From assembly GCA_938008535.1 (NCBI GenBank), contig CALLKF010000215.1, positions 1 to 43,353 on the forward strand: 43,353 nt of DNA. The letters are read 5' to 3'. Numbering within the stretch: the stretch's first letter is position 1; every line of letters begins with the position of its first letter. Origin of the DNA: an uncultured Saprospirales bacterium. GTDB lineage: Bacteria; Bacteroidota; Bacteroidia; Chitinophagales; JADIYW01. Shown here piece after piece: positions 26,497-35,146 of this stretch. The notes below the pieces were generated by a model. It saw nothing but the letters and a program-made list of their open reading frames with translations, did not search any database and was not told where the DNA came from. The translations under genes and the position numbers were made by a program.

Positions 26497-26856
26497 AAAA
26501 CCTTGAAGGTTTTTAAAACTTGCGAGGTCTTACGCTGTGCCTTCAAAGCTACTTTCTCGCTGTTTGAGGAAAATTTGAAAAAATCTGCCAAAGTGTCGAT
26601 TTTTAACAAAAATGAGGCAAAGAGGCATCAAAAAGCCGTTTTGAAGCACTTCACAGAGTCTTCCCGTCACTTCACGGATGCTTCCCGGTTCTTCACAGAG
26701 TCTTCCCGGTTCTTCACAGAGTCTTCCCGACGCTTCACGGAACTATCCCGATGCTTCACCAGGTTTTCCCGACGCTTCTTGTTTGCTTCCTGATGCTTCA
26801 CGCTTGCTTCCCGATGCTTCATGTTTGCTTCCCGACGCTTAATCGTGGCTTCCCGA
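26497..26856. repeat. Palindrome plus 21-bp tandem array B (10 units)
   Basis: Ten contiguous 21-bp units occupy 26647-26856, with cores such as cttcacagagtcttcccg; there are no insertions or deletions. Upstream, AAAACCTT-G-AAGGTTTT at 26497-26513 is a perfect 8-bp inverted repeat. The plus-strand frame through the array gives a 7-residue repeat (FTESSRF-like), but it ends without a sensible C-terminus and has no family resemblance. These elements fill most of the 26386-26991 gap between two minus-strand genes. Confidence 0.88.
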
Positions 26857-26924
26857 TTGGTTTATCTAATAATAACCAAATAATCAAGATGCTAACTGTA
26901 AGCCGGTGATTTCGATTTAGATAG

Positions 26925-26958
26925 AAGAAAAAAAATCCATCGTCTATGCGATGGATTT
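26925..26958 (-). terminator. Terminator after the 26992-28083 lipoprotein gene
   Basis: A perfect 10-bp stem AAATCCATCG/CGATGGATTT (26933-26942 with 26949-26958) with a 6-nt loop. On the minus strand it is followed by a T-rich tract. It lies 33 bp past the lipoprotein gene's stop. Confidence 0.88.
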
Positions 26959-26991
26959 CTTTATGTCTTAGCTGTGATGTGACGCTATATT

Positions 26992-28083
26992 TTAGTTTTT
27001 CACACGGTTTAGTTCCTGCCATTTCTGCTCGTTCATATTATCATCGAGGTTTGGATTATAACCTTGTAGTTGTGTGCCGATATATTCGCCATTATTGTTC
27101 ATCCAATATTGATTAGCGCCTTCCTGCACTTTGTAGGTTTGTCCAGTAGAAGCATCCTGTACATTGGTGCGCTCATAGATACCGTCGATTCTATCTGCCT
27201 GCTGTTTGTCGCTCGATGCATTGCTTGCCTGCCAGCCGCTCATGATAGCACTGTTAATAGCTTCGCTTTTATTGACAAATGCACGCTGACTTTCTTCAAA
27301 CGCGCGCTGATTTTGTGCCATGCGTTGGTTAAATTCAGCCCAGTTTGCTCCAACGCGTTGTGCTTCTTCTCTGTTATATTTAGCCAGCGGCTCCAGGTTG
27401 TAGCGCGTGTTTGCCAGCGCGAAAATATATTGCTTTCTCGCTGCTTCAAAATGTTCCGGTTCCGCTTCTAAAGAAGAAAATGTATAATACCAGTTTTGCA
27501 TGGTTTGCGATGTGCTGATGTTGAGATGTATTATTACGAAGTAAGGATTTCCTTCGCGCGTTTTCCATTCGCTGCCACAGGTTACCACATCTGAGCGGCT
27601 TGGCATGGCTTTGAATAGCTGATCGCTATACCACTTATCTATTTTTGATACTTCCGGAATTTCATAATATTTTACAAACTGCAAGCCGCGACTATTGCCC
27701 CAAGGCACAAAATCTTGTTGAATGAGTTGCTCTATTCCGGGCATTTCGCGCTGTGCAGTGCCAGAATACGCCTGTTGCAGACTTTGGTTAAAATTCACCA
27801 TAAAACTTTGCAACGGATAATCAGTAACCTTGATGCCATTTGGACCTGCGATGCCGCCGTTAACGAGTTTCCAGGAAGAAGGCATAGGCATTGTAGCAGC
27901 TACCATGCCGCTGCCATCGCCTAGCTCTACCATTTCCAGTTTTTGCCAATAGCCGTTGGGTTTTTCTTTTCCGTTCTCTGATTTACTTTCAGAAGATTGT
28001 TCCGTTCCGTTTTCTGTTTTTTCGCTGTTATTGCATGCTGTAATGGTAAGAATAGTTGCAATGAATAAATGATTTATACGCAT
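26992..28083 (-). CDS. Lipoprotein of unknown function
   Basis: A 363-residue probable lipoprotein: the N-terminus MRINHLFIATILTITACNN carries a lipobox with C17 as the lipidated residue. A Ser/Glu/Lys-rich linker (about 18-45) follows. The body (about 45-215) includes MVAATMPMPSSWKL and a stretch around VVTCGSEWKTREGNPYF; a Gln/Ala/Glu-rich helical, possibly coiled-coil segment covers about 235-290; the C-terminus has YKVQEGANQYWMNNNGEYI, a motif of the kind that shows up in small bacterial repeats. I do not recognise the family. It is less AT-rich than its neighbours, has its own terminator, and is separated from the PPK2 run by about 150 bp. Confidence 0.85.
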   Translation of the reverse strand: MRINHLFIATILTITACNNSEKTENGTEQSSESKSENGKEKPNGYWQKLEMVELGDGSGMVAATMPMPSSWKLVNGGIAGPNGIKVTDYPLQSFMVNFNQSLQQAYSGTAQREMPGIEQLIQQDFVPWGNSRGLQFVKYYEIPEVSKIDKWYSDQLFKAMPSRSDVVTCGSEWKTREGNPYFVIIHLNISTSQTMQNWYYTFSSLEAEPEHFEAARKQYIFALANTRYNLEPLAKYNREEAQRVGANWAEFNQRMAQNQRAFEESQRAFVNKSEAINSAIMSGWQASNASSDKQQADRIDGIYERTNVQDASTGQTYKVQEGANQYWMNNNGEYIGTQLQGYNPNLDDNMNEQKWQELNRVKN

Positions 28084-28231
28084 AGTTATGGTTTATGTTA
28101 GATAGATTGAATTATCTAAAATAAGGAATATTTTCTTCTACACCAAATGTTGCCGTTTCGATAATGTAGTTCGTTAAGACACTAAAGTATAATATTAATT
28201 AGATTATAAAGTTACTTTGTTAGTATCTAAC

Positions 28232-29131
28232 TTAATGCTTCATTTCTTTTACTAAATTTACTTTTGCTTTTTGCATGTACGCCTTTTCCTGTTTGGTTTT
28301 TGGCGGAAAATCGGGTTTCATTTCTTTTAATTTTTCTAAAATAACTTTACTAACTAAAGTGTGTGCATGTAGTTTATCATCGGCTGGAATGATGTACCAA
28401 GGCGATAATTTTGTACTGGTATTTTTTATAGCTTGTTCGTAAGCATCCTGATATTTTGACCAGTATTGGCGTTCTACAATATCGCTTGATGAGAATTTCC
28501 AATGTTTATCTTCGTTGGCAATTCTATCTAAAAATCGTTTGCACTGCTCATCTTTAGATATGTGTAAGAAGAATTTAAGTACATGTGTTCCTATTTCAAT
28601 ATTTCGTTCTTCAAAATGATTAATTTGAATGTATCTTAATTCCCAAAATTTGGTATCAATTTTTGAAAGACTATCGTAACCATTTACACGTTCTGCTAAA
28701 ACTAATTCTGGATGTACTTTTGAGATGAGTACATTTTCATAATGAGAACGGTTAAATATTACTATTTGTCCATGCTCTGGCAGTTTAATTGTTTGCCGCC
28801 ACAAATAATCGTGTTCCAATTCTAACGCACTTGGATGTTTGAAGCTGGTAACCAAAACGCCTTGCGGATTAACGCCTTTTATAATTTGTTTAATGGTTCC
28901 ATCTTTTCCAGAACTGTCCATTCCTTGAAAAATAATAAGTAAAGACTGGCGGTCTTCTGCAAATAATTTATTTTGAAGTTTTGAAATTTGCTGAATAGTG
29001 TTCTCTAAATTCTTTTTTAATTTCTTTTTATTTTTTTTTGATGCAGGAGTTAATCTGGTACTAAAATCAGCTAGTTTGAATTTATTGTCAGAGACTCGAA
29101 ATGTTTTGTCTGTATAATTAACGTACTTCAT
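28232..29131 (-). CDS. Polyphosphate kinase 2 family protein
   Basis: A 299-residue PPK2-family kinase, which moves phosphate between polyphosphate and nucleotides. Walker A is FQGMDSSGKDGTIK (68-81), the Walker B-like motif is FNRSHYENVL (126-135), and the basic lid KRFLDRIANEDKHWKFS spans 198-214. It has the single-domain length typical of class I or III enzymes; whether it favours AMP, ADP or GDP cannot be told by eye. It lies at the end of a minus-strand run (PfpI-like, aldehyde dehydrogenase, Lys-rich peptide, PPK2) with gaps of 28, 52 and 63 bp, suggesting an operon connected with stress or energy storage. Confidence 0.95.
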   Translation of the reverse strand: MKYVNYTDKTFRVSDNKFKLADFSTRLTPASKKNKKKLKKNLENTIQQISKLQNKLFAEDRQSLLIIFQGMDSSGKDGTIKQIIKGVNPQGVLVTSFKHPSALELEHDYLWRQTIKLPEHGQIVIFNRSHYENVLISKVHPELVLAERVNGYDSLSKIDTKFWELRYIQINHFEERNIEIGTHVLKFFLHISKDEQCKRFLDRIANEDKHWKFSSSDIVERQYWSKYQDAYEQAIKNTSTKLSPWYIIPADDKLHAHTLVSKVILEKLKEMKPDFPPKTKQEKAYMQKAKVNLVKEMKH

Positions 29132-29194
29132 TTTTACTGTTTTGGTGATAGTAGATTGTGTGATTTAAGTGTTCATTCATTTGAAGTTGTGTTT

Positions 29195-29407
29195 TTATTT
29201 AAGCACTTTTTTTAATTCTTTATCTGTTTTCTTCACAATTTTTTTAATAGATTTTTTCACCACTTTTTCAATGTTTTTTGTTAGTTCAGACTTATTGTCT
29301 TTCAGCACATTATGAACTGCTGCAATCAGTTTTTCTTTTAACGGTTTTACAATTGCAGATTTTACTATCACAGATTTAACTGCTTTTTTTACTACTTTCT
29401 TTTTCAT
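29195..29407 (-). CDS. Small lysine-rich basic protein
   Basis: A 70-residue protein with about a third Lys and almost no aromatic residues (MKKKVVKKAVKSVIVKSAIV at the start, KKSIKKIVKKTDKELKKVLK at the end). Predicted highly basic and amphipathic-helical, so nucleic-acid or polyphosphate binding are both plausible, but neither is shown. It lies 63 bp upstream of PPK2 and 52 bp downstream of the aldehyde dehydrogenase, within the same likely transcript. The clean ATG and the operon position support a real gene despite its low complexity. Confidence 0.7.
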   Translation of the reverse strand: MKKKVVKKAVKSVIVKSAIVKPLKEKLIAAVHNVLKDNKSELTKNIEKVVKKSIKKIVKKTDKELKKVLK

Positions 29408-29459
29408 GTGTTTATTTATTTAATTGTTGTGATTGATTAATACTTATTTTCTTTTAACT

Positions 29460-30842
29460 TTAAAAAGGATCGCTTAATTCGCTTATACGGATTAGTTTTT
29501 TATTTACGAATTCATCTAAACCTAATTCAGCCATTTCACGTCCATAACCAGAACCTTTTGTGCCACCAAAAGGCAAATCAGCTTGTGTCCAGGTTGGATG
29601 ATTGATGAAGACCATACCAGAATCAATTTGATTGGCTACTCGTTTGCCTCTTTCAATATCTTGTGTAAACACCGAACCGCCTAAACCAAAAGGAGAGTTG
29701 TTCGCTAATGCAATGGCTTCTTCTTCATTTTTTACTTTAAAGAAAAGAGCAACCGGTCCAAAAAATTCTTCGTAAAAAACTGGATTGTCAGGTAAAATAT
29801 CTGTTAGAATTGTAGCTTGCATAAAAGCACCTTCTTTGTCCACTCTTTTGCCACCTAATAAAATTTTTGCACCACCATCTACCGCTCTTTTAACTTGATC
29901 TGCAATTTTTACTGCTGCTGCTTCCGTGCTAAGCGGACCAAGTTGTGTTGTTGCTTCCATTGGGTCACCAACAACTAATGCTGCCATTTTATTTTTGAAT
30001 TTTTCAAGAAACACATCTGCAATACTTTCTACTGCTATAAACCGTTTCGCTGCCACACAACATTGACCATTGTTATTGATTCTTCCAACAACTGCCCATT
30101 CTACGGCTTTGTCAATATCTGCATCTTCCAAAATAATAAACGCGTCGCTACCGCCTAATTCTAAAACAGATTTTTTAATATTTTTACCAGCTTCTGCAGC
30201 AACACTTGCGCCTGCTGTTTCACTTCCGGTAAGCGATACACCTTTAATTCTTTTATCTGCAACCAATTCAGTAGTTCGTTTATTGGGCAAAAATAGATTT
30301 GTATAAAGTCCGAGTGGCGCGCCTGCTTCAATAAATATATCTTCAATGGCTTTTGCACATTGCGGAACATTTGAAGCGTGTTTAATTAATACTGCATTTC
30401 CAATCATGATGTTTGGTGCTGCAAAACGAGTTACCTGATAAAAGGGAAAATTCCAAGGTTGTATGCCAAGCAGCACTCCAACAGGACTATATCGTATGAG
30501 TGCTTTTCCGTGAACAGGATTTAATATTTTATCGGCTAAGAAACCTTCTGCATTTTTTGCGTAGTAATCAAATATTTCAGCACTTAATTTTATTTCACCT
30601 TCGGCATGAATAAAGAGTTTACCCATTTCTAAGGTAATGATTTTTGAAAGTTCTGTTTTTTTTGCTCTCAACAAACCAGCTACTTTATACAATAACTGTG
30701 CTCTTACTTTATAATCTGTTTTCTTCCATTCATCAAATGCAATGGTTGCTTTATCTACTGCGTTTTCCAAAGCAACATCTGTTATTTCATCAAAAGATTG
30801 TACTACTTTATTTGTTGTTGGATTGATTGTTTGAATTGCCAT
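29460..30842 (-). CDS. NAD(P)-dependent succinate-semialdehyde-type dehydrogenase
   Basis: A 460-residue aldehyde dehydrogenase. The catalytic Cys is C262 in NNNGQCCVAAKRF and the general base is E228 in LELGGSDAFII; PWNFPFYQ (129-136) and GVSLTGSETAG (201-211) are the cofactor-binding features. The short N-terminus (no extended arm) and ITLEMGKLFIHAEGEI match the bacterial succinate-semialdehyde dehydrogenase class (Sad/GabD-like), involved in 4-aminobutyrate use, though related substrates cannot be excluded. It is 28 bp downstream of the PfpI-like gene and upstream of the Lys-rich peptide and PPK2. Confidence 0.93.
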   Translation of the reverse strand: MAIQTINPTTNKVVQSFDEITDVALENAVDKATIAFDEWKKTDYKVRAQLLYKVAGLLRAKKTELSKIITLEMGKLFIHAEGEIKLSAEIFDYYAKNAEGFLADKILNPVHGKALIRYSPVGVLLGIQPWNFPFYQVTRFAAPNIMIGNAVLIKHASNVPQCAKAIEDIFIEAGAPLGLYTNLFLPNKRTTELVADKRIKGVSLTGSETAGASVAAEAGKNIKKSVLELGGSDAFIILEDADIDKAVEWAVVGRINNNGQCCVAAKRFIAVESIADVFLEKFKNKMAALVVGDPMEATTQLGPLSTEAAAVKIADQVKRAVDGGAKILLGGKRVDKEGAFMQATILTDILPDNPVFYEEFFGPVALFFKVKNEEEAIALANNSPFGLGGSVFTQDIERGKRVANQIDSGMVFINHPTWTQADLPFGGTKGSGYGREMAELGLDEFVNKKLIRISELSDPF

Positions 30843-30870
30843 TATCTTGTTTTTTTATGTTTAAGGAAAA

Positions 30871-31557
30871 TTATTTTTTATTAGTTAGAGCTTCTAAAAG
30901 CAACTTGGCAACTGCCTCTGAAGATGCCGGATTTTGACCGGTGATCAATAAGCCATCTTGTTTTACATGCGATGTCCAATCATTGCCTTTCGTGTAAATA
31001 GCACCATGTTTTTTAAGTTCGTCTTCTAATAAAAACGGAACTACTTTCGTTAGTTTAACCGCTTCTTCTTCTGTGTTAGAAAAACTCGTTAACTCTTTTC
31101 CTTTAACCAGTGGTTCACCATTTTCTGCTTTTACATTTACTAAAGCAGCAGGTGCATGACAAACAAAAGCAATTGGCTTTTGATGATTATAGAAATCTTC
31201 AATTAATTTTATAGAGTCTTTATCATTTGCCAAATCCCAAAGTGGTCCATGACCACCTGGATAAAAAACAGCATCGTAATCATCTTGTTTTATGTCACTC
31301 AGTTTTAAAGAATACGCCACTTTATCAATAAGTGTGCTGTCTTCATAAAATCTTTTGGTGGATGGTGTTTGCGCATCTGCTAATTCACTTTTAGGGTCAA
31401 CCGGTGGCTGACCACCTTTTGGCGATGCAATAGTTATATCTGCTCCAGCATCAGCTAATACATAATAAGGTGTTGCAAATTCTTCTATCCAAAAACCAGT
31501 TTTTTCGCTGGTATTTCCTAAGGCGCTATGCGATGTTAATACAATTAATACTTTCAT
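30871..31557 (-). CDS. DJ-1/PfpI-superfamily protein (Hsp31/glyoxalase-III-like)
   Basis: A 228-residue type-1 glutamine-amidotransferase-like protein. The nucleophile elbow is FVCHAPAALV with C133 and H134; YPGGHGPLWDL (99-109) and GFWIEEFATPYY (21-32, with a conserved Glu) are the other family features. This arrangement is that of the Hsp31-type DJ-1 proteins, reported to act as methylglyoxal/glyoxal detoxifiers or chaperones, so a protective role is likely. It is the first gene of the minus-strand run that ends with PPK2. It is intracellular (no signal peptide). Confidence 0.9.
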   Translation of the reverse strand: MKVLIVLTSHSALGNTSEKTGFWIEEFATPYYVLADAGADITIASPKGGQPPVDPKSELADAQTPSTKRFYEDSTLIDKVAYSLKLSDIKQDDYDAVFYPGGHGPLWDLANDKDSIKLIEDFYNHQKPIAFVCHAPAALVNVKAENGEPLVKGKELTSFSNTEEEAVKLTKVVPFLLEDELKKHGAIYTKGNDWTSHVKQDGLLITGQNPASSEAVAKLLLEALTNKK

Positions 31558-31922
31558 TTTATTTTATTTATTGATTTTATTAAATTCTTGCAATCATTTT
31601 ACCTAAAACTTATTTAATTTGATACAGGCACACAGCTAGAAAATGAATGACTACGTCTCAATAAAGGTGAACCTAATTCTATCTAAAACATTACATAAAT
31701 AACTAAAGGAGTTACAATATTCACACAATCCAATATCTATTGTCTTCAAAATGGTGCTGAATCGTTTAGTATGCGAAGTTGTTTGCTTTGGAGTTTTATG
31801 TAGGAAAAGGAGAAAAACTATAATGAAAAGCCCAATATTCTGTATCACATGAGAATCATGTCTCATGTATATGGATTTATTTATTCGAGCGAGATGTGGT
31901 ATGAATACTTAAGCAGTTGCCT
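31558..31922. other. Intergenic stretch with no supported gene
   Basis: This 365-bp gap between the PfpI-like gene and the SOUL gene is AT-rich. I find no tRNA, array or convincing promoter pair. A 71-codon minus-strand frame at 31651-31866 has no family resemblance and I do not call it. Confidence 0.6.
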
Positions 31923-32522
31923 TTATTTCTTTTGCCAATCGATATTCACAATGATCTCATTGCGTCTTCCAAAAAGCTGATACGGTGGATTGTACCCTAA
32001 ATAACGGAAATTACCGTGAGGTGTAATTCCTTTTTTCTGTAAGAGAGCGTTTAGTTTTTGGGTGTTTTCTTTGATTTTTTCATCTGAAGAATAACCGCCA
32101 AAACGAATAGCAGCAACATATTCGTCAGCAGATTCAGTGATGATAATGTTAGAATCGTTTGGCTTTGGTAAATTCTCTTTATTGTAGTGCTCAGGCATCA
32201 CAAAACTCATACTCGAGCCGGTTTCTTTAATATCCATATGAACAGGCGCGGTCATGGATATGTTTTTATTGGAAGTATTGCCGCCGAAAATGTAGCCAGC
32301 CAACGTTCGGAATCCGGAATTGGCTAATTCCTTATACGATTTGGCATTCATTTGAATGGTAGCCAGTGTAGCGGCAGGATAGAACCGGATTTCCACATCT
32401 TCCATCGATTGTATTACGGTATATTTTTGTTGTTCGGTTTTGAAGATGGACATAGTTATAAATAGTTGAGATAAAAAAAAGAGAATGAATAAAGCTGCAA
32501 TTATAATTTTAAATACTTTCAT
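31923..32522 (-). CDS. SOUL-family heme-binding protein
   Basis: A 199-residue protein with an N-terminal membrane segment (IIIAALFILFFLSQLFITM, residues 6-24), so probably anchored or exported. The SOUL fold follows: QKYTVIQSMEDVEIRFYP (32-49), FRTLAGYIFGGN (71-82), NISMTAPVHM (87-96) and SMSFVMPEHY (104-113), then RFGGYSSDEKI and GNFRYLGYNPPYQLFGRRNEI. SOUL proteins bind heme or related tetrapyrroles in several cases, but heme binding is not guaranteed across the family. It is monocistronic on the minus strand, with the third 21-bp array upstream of its start. Confidence 0.93.
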   Translation of the reverse strand: MKVFKIIIAALFILFFLSQLFITMSIFKTEQQKYTVIQSMEDVEIRFYPAATLATIQMNAKSYKELANSGFRTLAGYIFGGNTSNKNISMTAPVHMDIKETGSSMSFVMPEHYNKENLPKPNDSNIIITESADEYVAAIRFGGYSSDEKIKENTQKLNALLQKKGITPHGNFRYLGYNPPYQLFGRRNEIIVNIDWQKK

Positions 32523-32685
32523 GTAAGTGTGATGCTTTAGTTATAAGCCAAATTCAGACAAATTGTTCATTTCTGATTGATTTGGAAAAAAGGATAGTGA
32601 TTTGCTTTTTACGATTTTTATGGTTTTCTTCTAAGAATTATTATTTTTTAACCGTTTACACATTTTTCTTTACAATACCAGAATT

Positions 32686-33021
32686 GCCTTTTCTTGGCTA
32701 AGAATACCCTTTTCTTGGCCAAGAATAGCCTTTTCCTAATTAGGAAAAGGCTTTTCGGAGTTAGGAAAAGCCTTTTCTGAGTTAGGAAAAGTCTTTTCGG
32801 AGTTAGGAAAAGTCTTTTCGGAGTTAGGAAAAGCCTTTTCGGAGTTAGGAATAGCCTTTTCGGAGTTAGGAATAGTCTTTTCGGAGTTAGAAATAGTCAT
32901 TTCCGTCAAGGAAAAAGTCATTTCCGTCGAGGAAAAAGTCATTTCCGTCGAGGAAAAAGTCATTTCCGTCAAGGAAAAAGTCATTTCCGTCAAGGAAAAA
33001 GTCATTTCCGTCAAGGAAAAA
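32686..33021. repeat. 21-bp tandem array C (16 units)
   Basis: Sixteen contiguous 21-bp units with no indels, followed by a partial seventeenth. They form three successive subtypes: 32686-32727 (with the palindrome TCTTGGCCAAGA), 32728-32895 (cores ttttcggagttaggaa) and 32896-33021 (cores catttccgtcaaggaaa). Units carry dyads such as TTTCC...GGAAA, and 32729-32750 is a perfect 22-bp palindrome. The minus-strand frame gives TEMTFSL/NSEKTFP heptads and has no independent sign of being a gene. Confidence 0.93.
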
Positions 33022-33380
33022 GTCTTTTGGAAGAGAACTTTACTAGTGTTTTTATAATTTACAGCTTCGGCACGGTGTTTTCACCTGCCGACTGTTATGT
33101 TGTTTAGTTTTCTTGCGGTTTTTGTTTTGGGTGAGTGGTTGAAAGTTTTTAAACTTCAAAAACAACGCGACGAAGTCGGAGACATTCGCCGAGCGATGCG
33201 GAAGATTTTGCTTATTTGGGGAATTGGATTTTCTTTTTACGAAATAGTATTTTCTTCTTACGAAAAGCAATTTTAGGAACGCTCTCGTTAGAGTAATGTG
33301 GGTTGGGAGATAATATAACATAATTTGGAAATGAATCAACTTTTGAATAGATTTGATAAACAAAATATAAAGATTAAACG
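33022..33380. other. Intergenic stretch with a hairpin, no supported gene
   Basis: A hairpin with arms CGGCAcGGTG/CACCTGCCG (33068-33077 with 33082-33090, one bulged C) lies near the array end. Short frames on both strands cross this region, including a 59-codon plus-strand frame from 33105 with a hydrophobic start, but none resembles a family. It may be a dispersed intergenic element. Confidence 0.5.
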
Positions 33381-34037
33381 ATGAATAAAATGATAAGATT
33401 AATGACACTTATATTGTTTTTAGTAATTCTAAAAACTACCAATGCACAAGTAGAAGTTTATAAAACTTATTCTGACTATCAAAATAATATTTCTGCAAAA
33501 TATGCTGATTTTTTAAAAAATAAAATTGCACATGTTGGGCAAGATTTAATTTTTCTTGATGATAAAGGAGAAAAAGTAAAGATTAACTCTACTGAAATCT
33601 GGGGTTTTAAATATAAAAATACAATCTTTAGGTTTTACTTAAATGATGCATATTATCCAATGGCGGCAGTAGTAAATATAGGGAAATTAGTTTACTACGA
33701 AAATGGAATTGCTTATATGGAAATGTTAAAAAAGAATAAAGATAAAGGTAGTTATGATTTCATTGTTGATGGAAATAGTTGGTATTTTTCAAAAGATTTA
33801 AATAGTGAAATAGAAAAAGCTAATAAACTTGAATATTCTTCAACGAAGTACCCTGAATATAAGGAACTTTATGATTGTCTAATGCAAGATTCAAAATATA
33901 AAGGTCTAAATGAGAAATCAAAAAAAGATGAAGATGAAAAAAGAGCTTTACGAAAAACTTATTTATCAAACCTAGGTATAAAAAAAGTAAGAGAATGTAT
34001 TAGCAGTTTTGAAGGGAAACCTTTATTCGAAAATTGA
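33381..34037 (+). CDS. Secreted protein of unknown function
   Basis: A 218-residue protein with a signal peptide (residues 1-23, RLMTLILFLVILKTTNA then QVEV). The mature part is rich in Lys, Tyr and Asn: FLDDKGEKVKINSTEIWGFKY suggests a small beta domain (about 45-130), and the C-terminal 80 residues look helical with many charges (SEKSKKDEDEKRAL region). Not recognised. It is the first gene of an accessory patch and is followed 36 bp later by the first of two palindromic elements. Its composition is more AT-rich than housekeeping genes in the window, which suggests acquisition. Confidence 0.82.
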   Translation: MNKMIRLMTLILFLVILKTTNAQVEVYKTYSDYQNNISAKYADFLKNKIAHVGQDLIFLDDKGEKVKINSTEIWGFKYKNTIFRFYLNDAYYPMAAVVNIGKLVYYENGIAYMEMLKKNKDKGSYDFIVDGNSWYFSKDLNSEIEKANKLEYSSTKYPEYKELYDCLMQDSKYKGLNEKSKKDEDEKRALRKTYLSNLGIKKVRECISSFEGKPLFEN

Positions 34038-34073
34038 TACCAAGATATATTCTAATATACAATTCCTCCCTTT

Positions 34074-34189
34074 ACTTGCTCAAGTATGCCGTATAGCAAT
34101 TAGCGTGGTGTACTTGTGCGTTGCACCTATTTTCCGCACAAGTACGCAACTGCACAAAGCAACGCTGCATACTTGCTCAAGTTAAGGTA
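34074..34189. repeat. Palindromic element, copy 1
   Basis: Nested inverted repeats: outer arms 34074-34089 and 34167-34182 pair over 16 bp with 2 mismatches; inner arms GTACTTGTGCG (34110-34120) and CGCACAAGTAC (34135-34145) pair perfectly around a 14-nt loop. The block 34081-34120 matches copy 2 (35161-35200) at 38 of 40 positions. Its right end GTTAAGGTA (34181-34189) is the inverse of the left end of copy 2. The folded shape resembles integron attC sites but the canonical core boxes are not all present. Confidence 0.88.
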
Positions 34190-34306
34190 ATTACTGTTAA
34201 AATAATTTTAGAATTCTAAATCATGGTATAAATTACTTATTTTCATATCTCAAGAACTATTTGCCTTACAGATTTAATTAATGATAAATCATTTAAGTTT
34301 TAGAAT

Positions 34307-35131
34307 ATGGAATTCAAAGTATACTTAAGTATTGTACTAATAATTTCAACTGCAATTATTCAGTATTTAAAGGATCGGGATAGCGAAAAAAATACTTTTT
34401 TAAATCAGATTAACTTAATAATATTTCTAGTTGGAGCTATATTATACGCTATAGATTTTCAAAAAAGCAAATCAGAAGTTATTTATGGGTTATATGAATT
34501 TCCTCGTCCATGGTATAGTTATGCAAAACATGGAGATTTTTTTAGAAGAAAACATTTTAAAGGTGAGGAAGAAGTTGTTGTGTCAATTTGGAACGACGGT
34601 GAGATTGACATCAAAAATGATGAGATGCGGAGAGATTTTGTTTTTAAGTTTGAAAATGCTATCAAGATTTTGGATTATAAAATTTTAAAATCTTCAGGTA
34701 ATAAATTTTCCAATTTTGTACTTGATACCATAAACAACAATTCTCTAAGTTTTACATTTAACAAATTATTTGTTGGACAAGGCATGTGCTTTAAAGTTAG
34801 GATACTTACAAACGATCTAGGTTTTTTAAAACTTCGATTATATGGTGAGAGTTCATATAATACAAGCATAAAACGCTTGTATAGCATTCACCCAATGATT
34901 AACATCTTTATTATTATGCTATCAATTAGTCTAAGTCTTTTTATTTTTTTGAAAATAAAAAATATTAAAACAAAAAAAATTACCCTTATTGTAATATTCA
35001 CAATTACAGTGTTTTTTTTAATGAATAGCTGCAGAATACTGAACAAAGTAGATAAACAGATTCCTGATGGTTATTATGAATCATTTATAAATACTTATGA
35101 TGCATTAACTGGACATACTAGAACTATGTAA
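34307..35131 (+). CDS. Membrane protein of unknown function bracketed by palindromes
   Basis: A 274-residue protein with about four membrane segments: residues 4-19 (KVYLSIVLIISTAIIQ), about 28-46 (LIIFLVGAILYAI), about 200-218 (IFIIMLSISLSLFIFL) and about 224-242 (ITLIVIFTITVFFLMN). Between them lies a soluble domain of about 150 residues with VVVSIWNDGEIDIKNDEM and beta-rich sequence. Not recognised. The gene is flanked on both sides by near-identical palindromic elements, as though it were one cassette. It is strongly AT-rich. It lies beside the Abi_C/FRG genes, so a role in defence is possible but unproven. Confidence 0.82.
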   Translation: MEFKVYLSIVLIISTAIIQYLKDRDSEKNTFLNQINLIIFLVGAILYAIDFQKSKSEVIYGLYEFPRPWYSYAKHGDFFRRKHFKGEEEVVVSIWNDGEIDIKNDEMRRDFVFKFENAIKILDYKILKSSGNKFSNFVLDTINNNSLSFTFNKLFVGQGMCFKVRILTNDLGFLKLRLYGESSYNTSIKRLYSIHPMINIFIIMLSISLSLFIFLKIKNIKTKKITLIVIFTITVFFLMNSCRILNKVDKQIPDGYYESFINTYDALTGHTRTM

Positions 35132-35146
35132 ATTTTTTAGAAACAG

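Noticed and set aside
26503..26793. 96-codon plus-strand frame across array B
   Set aside because: The heptad-like FTESSR repeats come from the DNA array and the frame has no independent support.
31651..31866. 71-codon minus-strand frame
   Set aside because: No family resemblance and a weak start; left out.
32736..33014. 92-codon minus-strand frame across array C
   Set aside because: Entirely repeat-derived, starts and ends within the array.
33052..33408. 118-codon minus-strand frame
   Set aside because: It overlaps the start of the plus-strand gene at 33381 and crosses a hairpin; it looks like an intergenic repeat translation.
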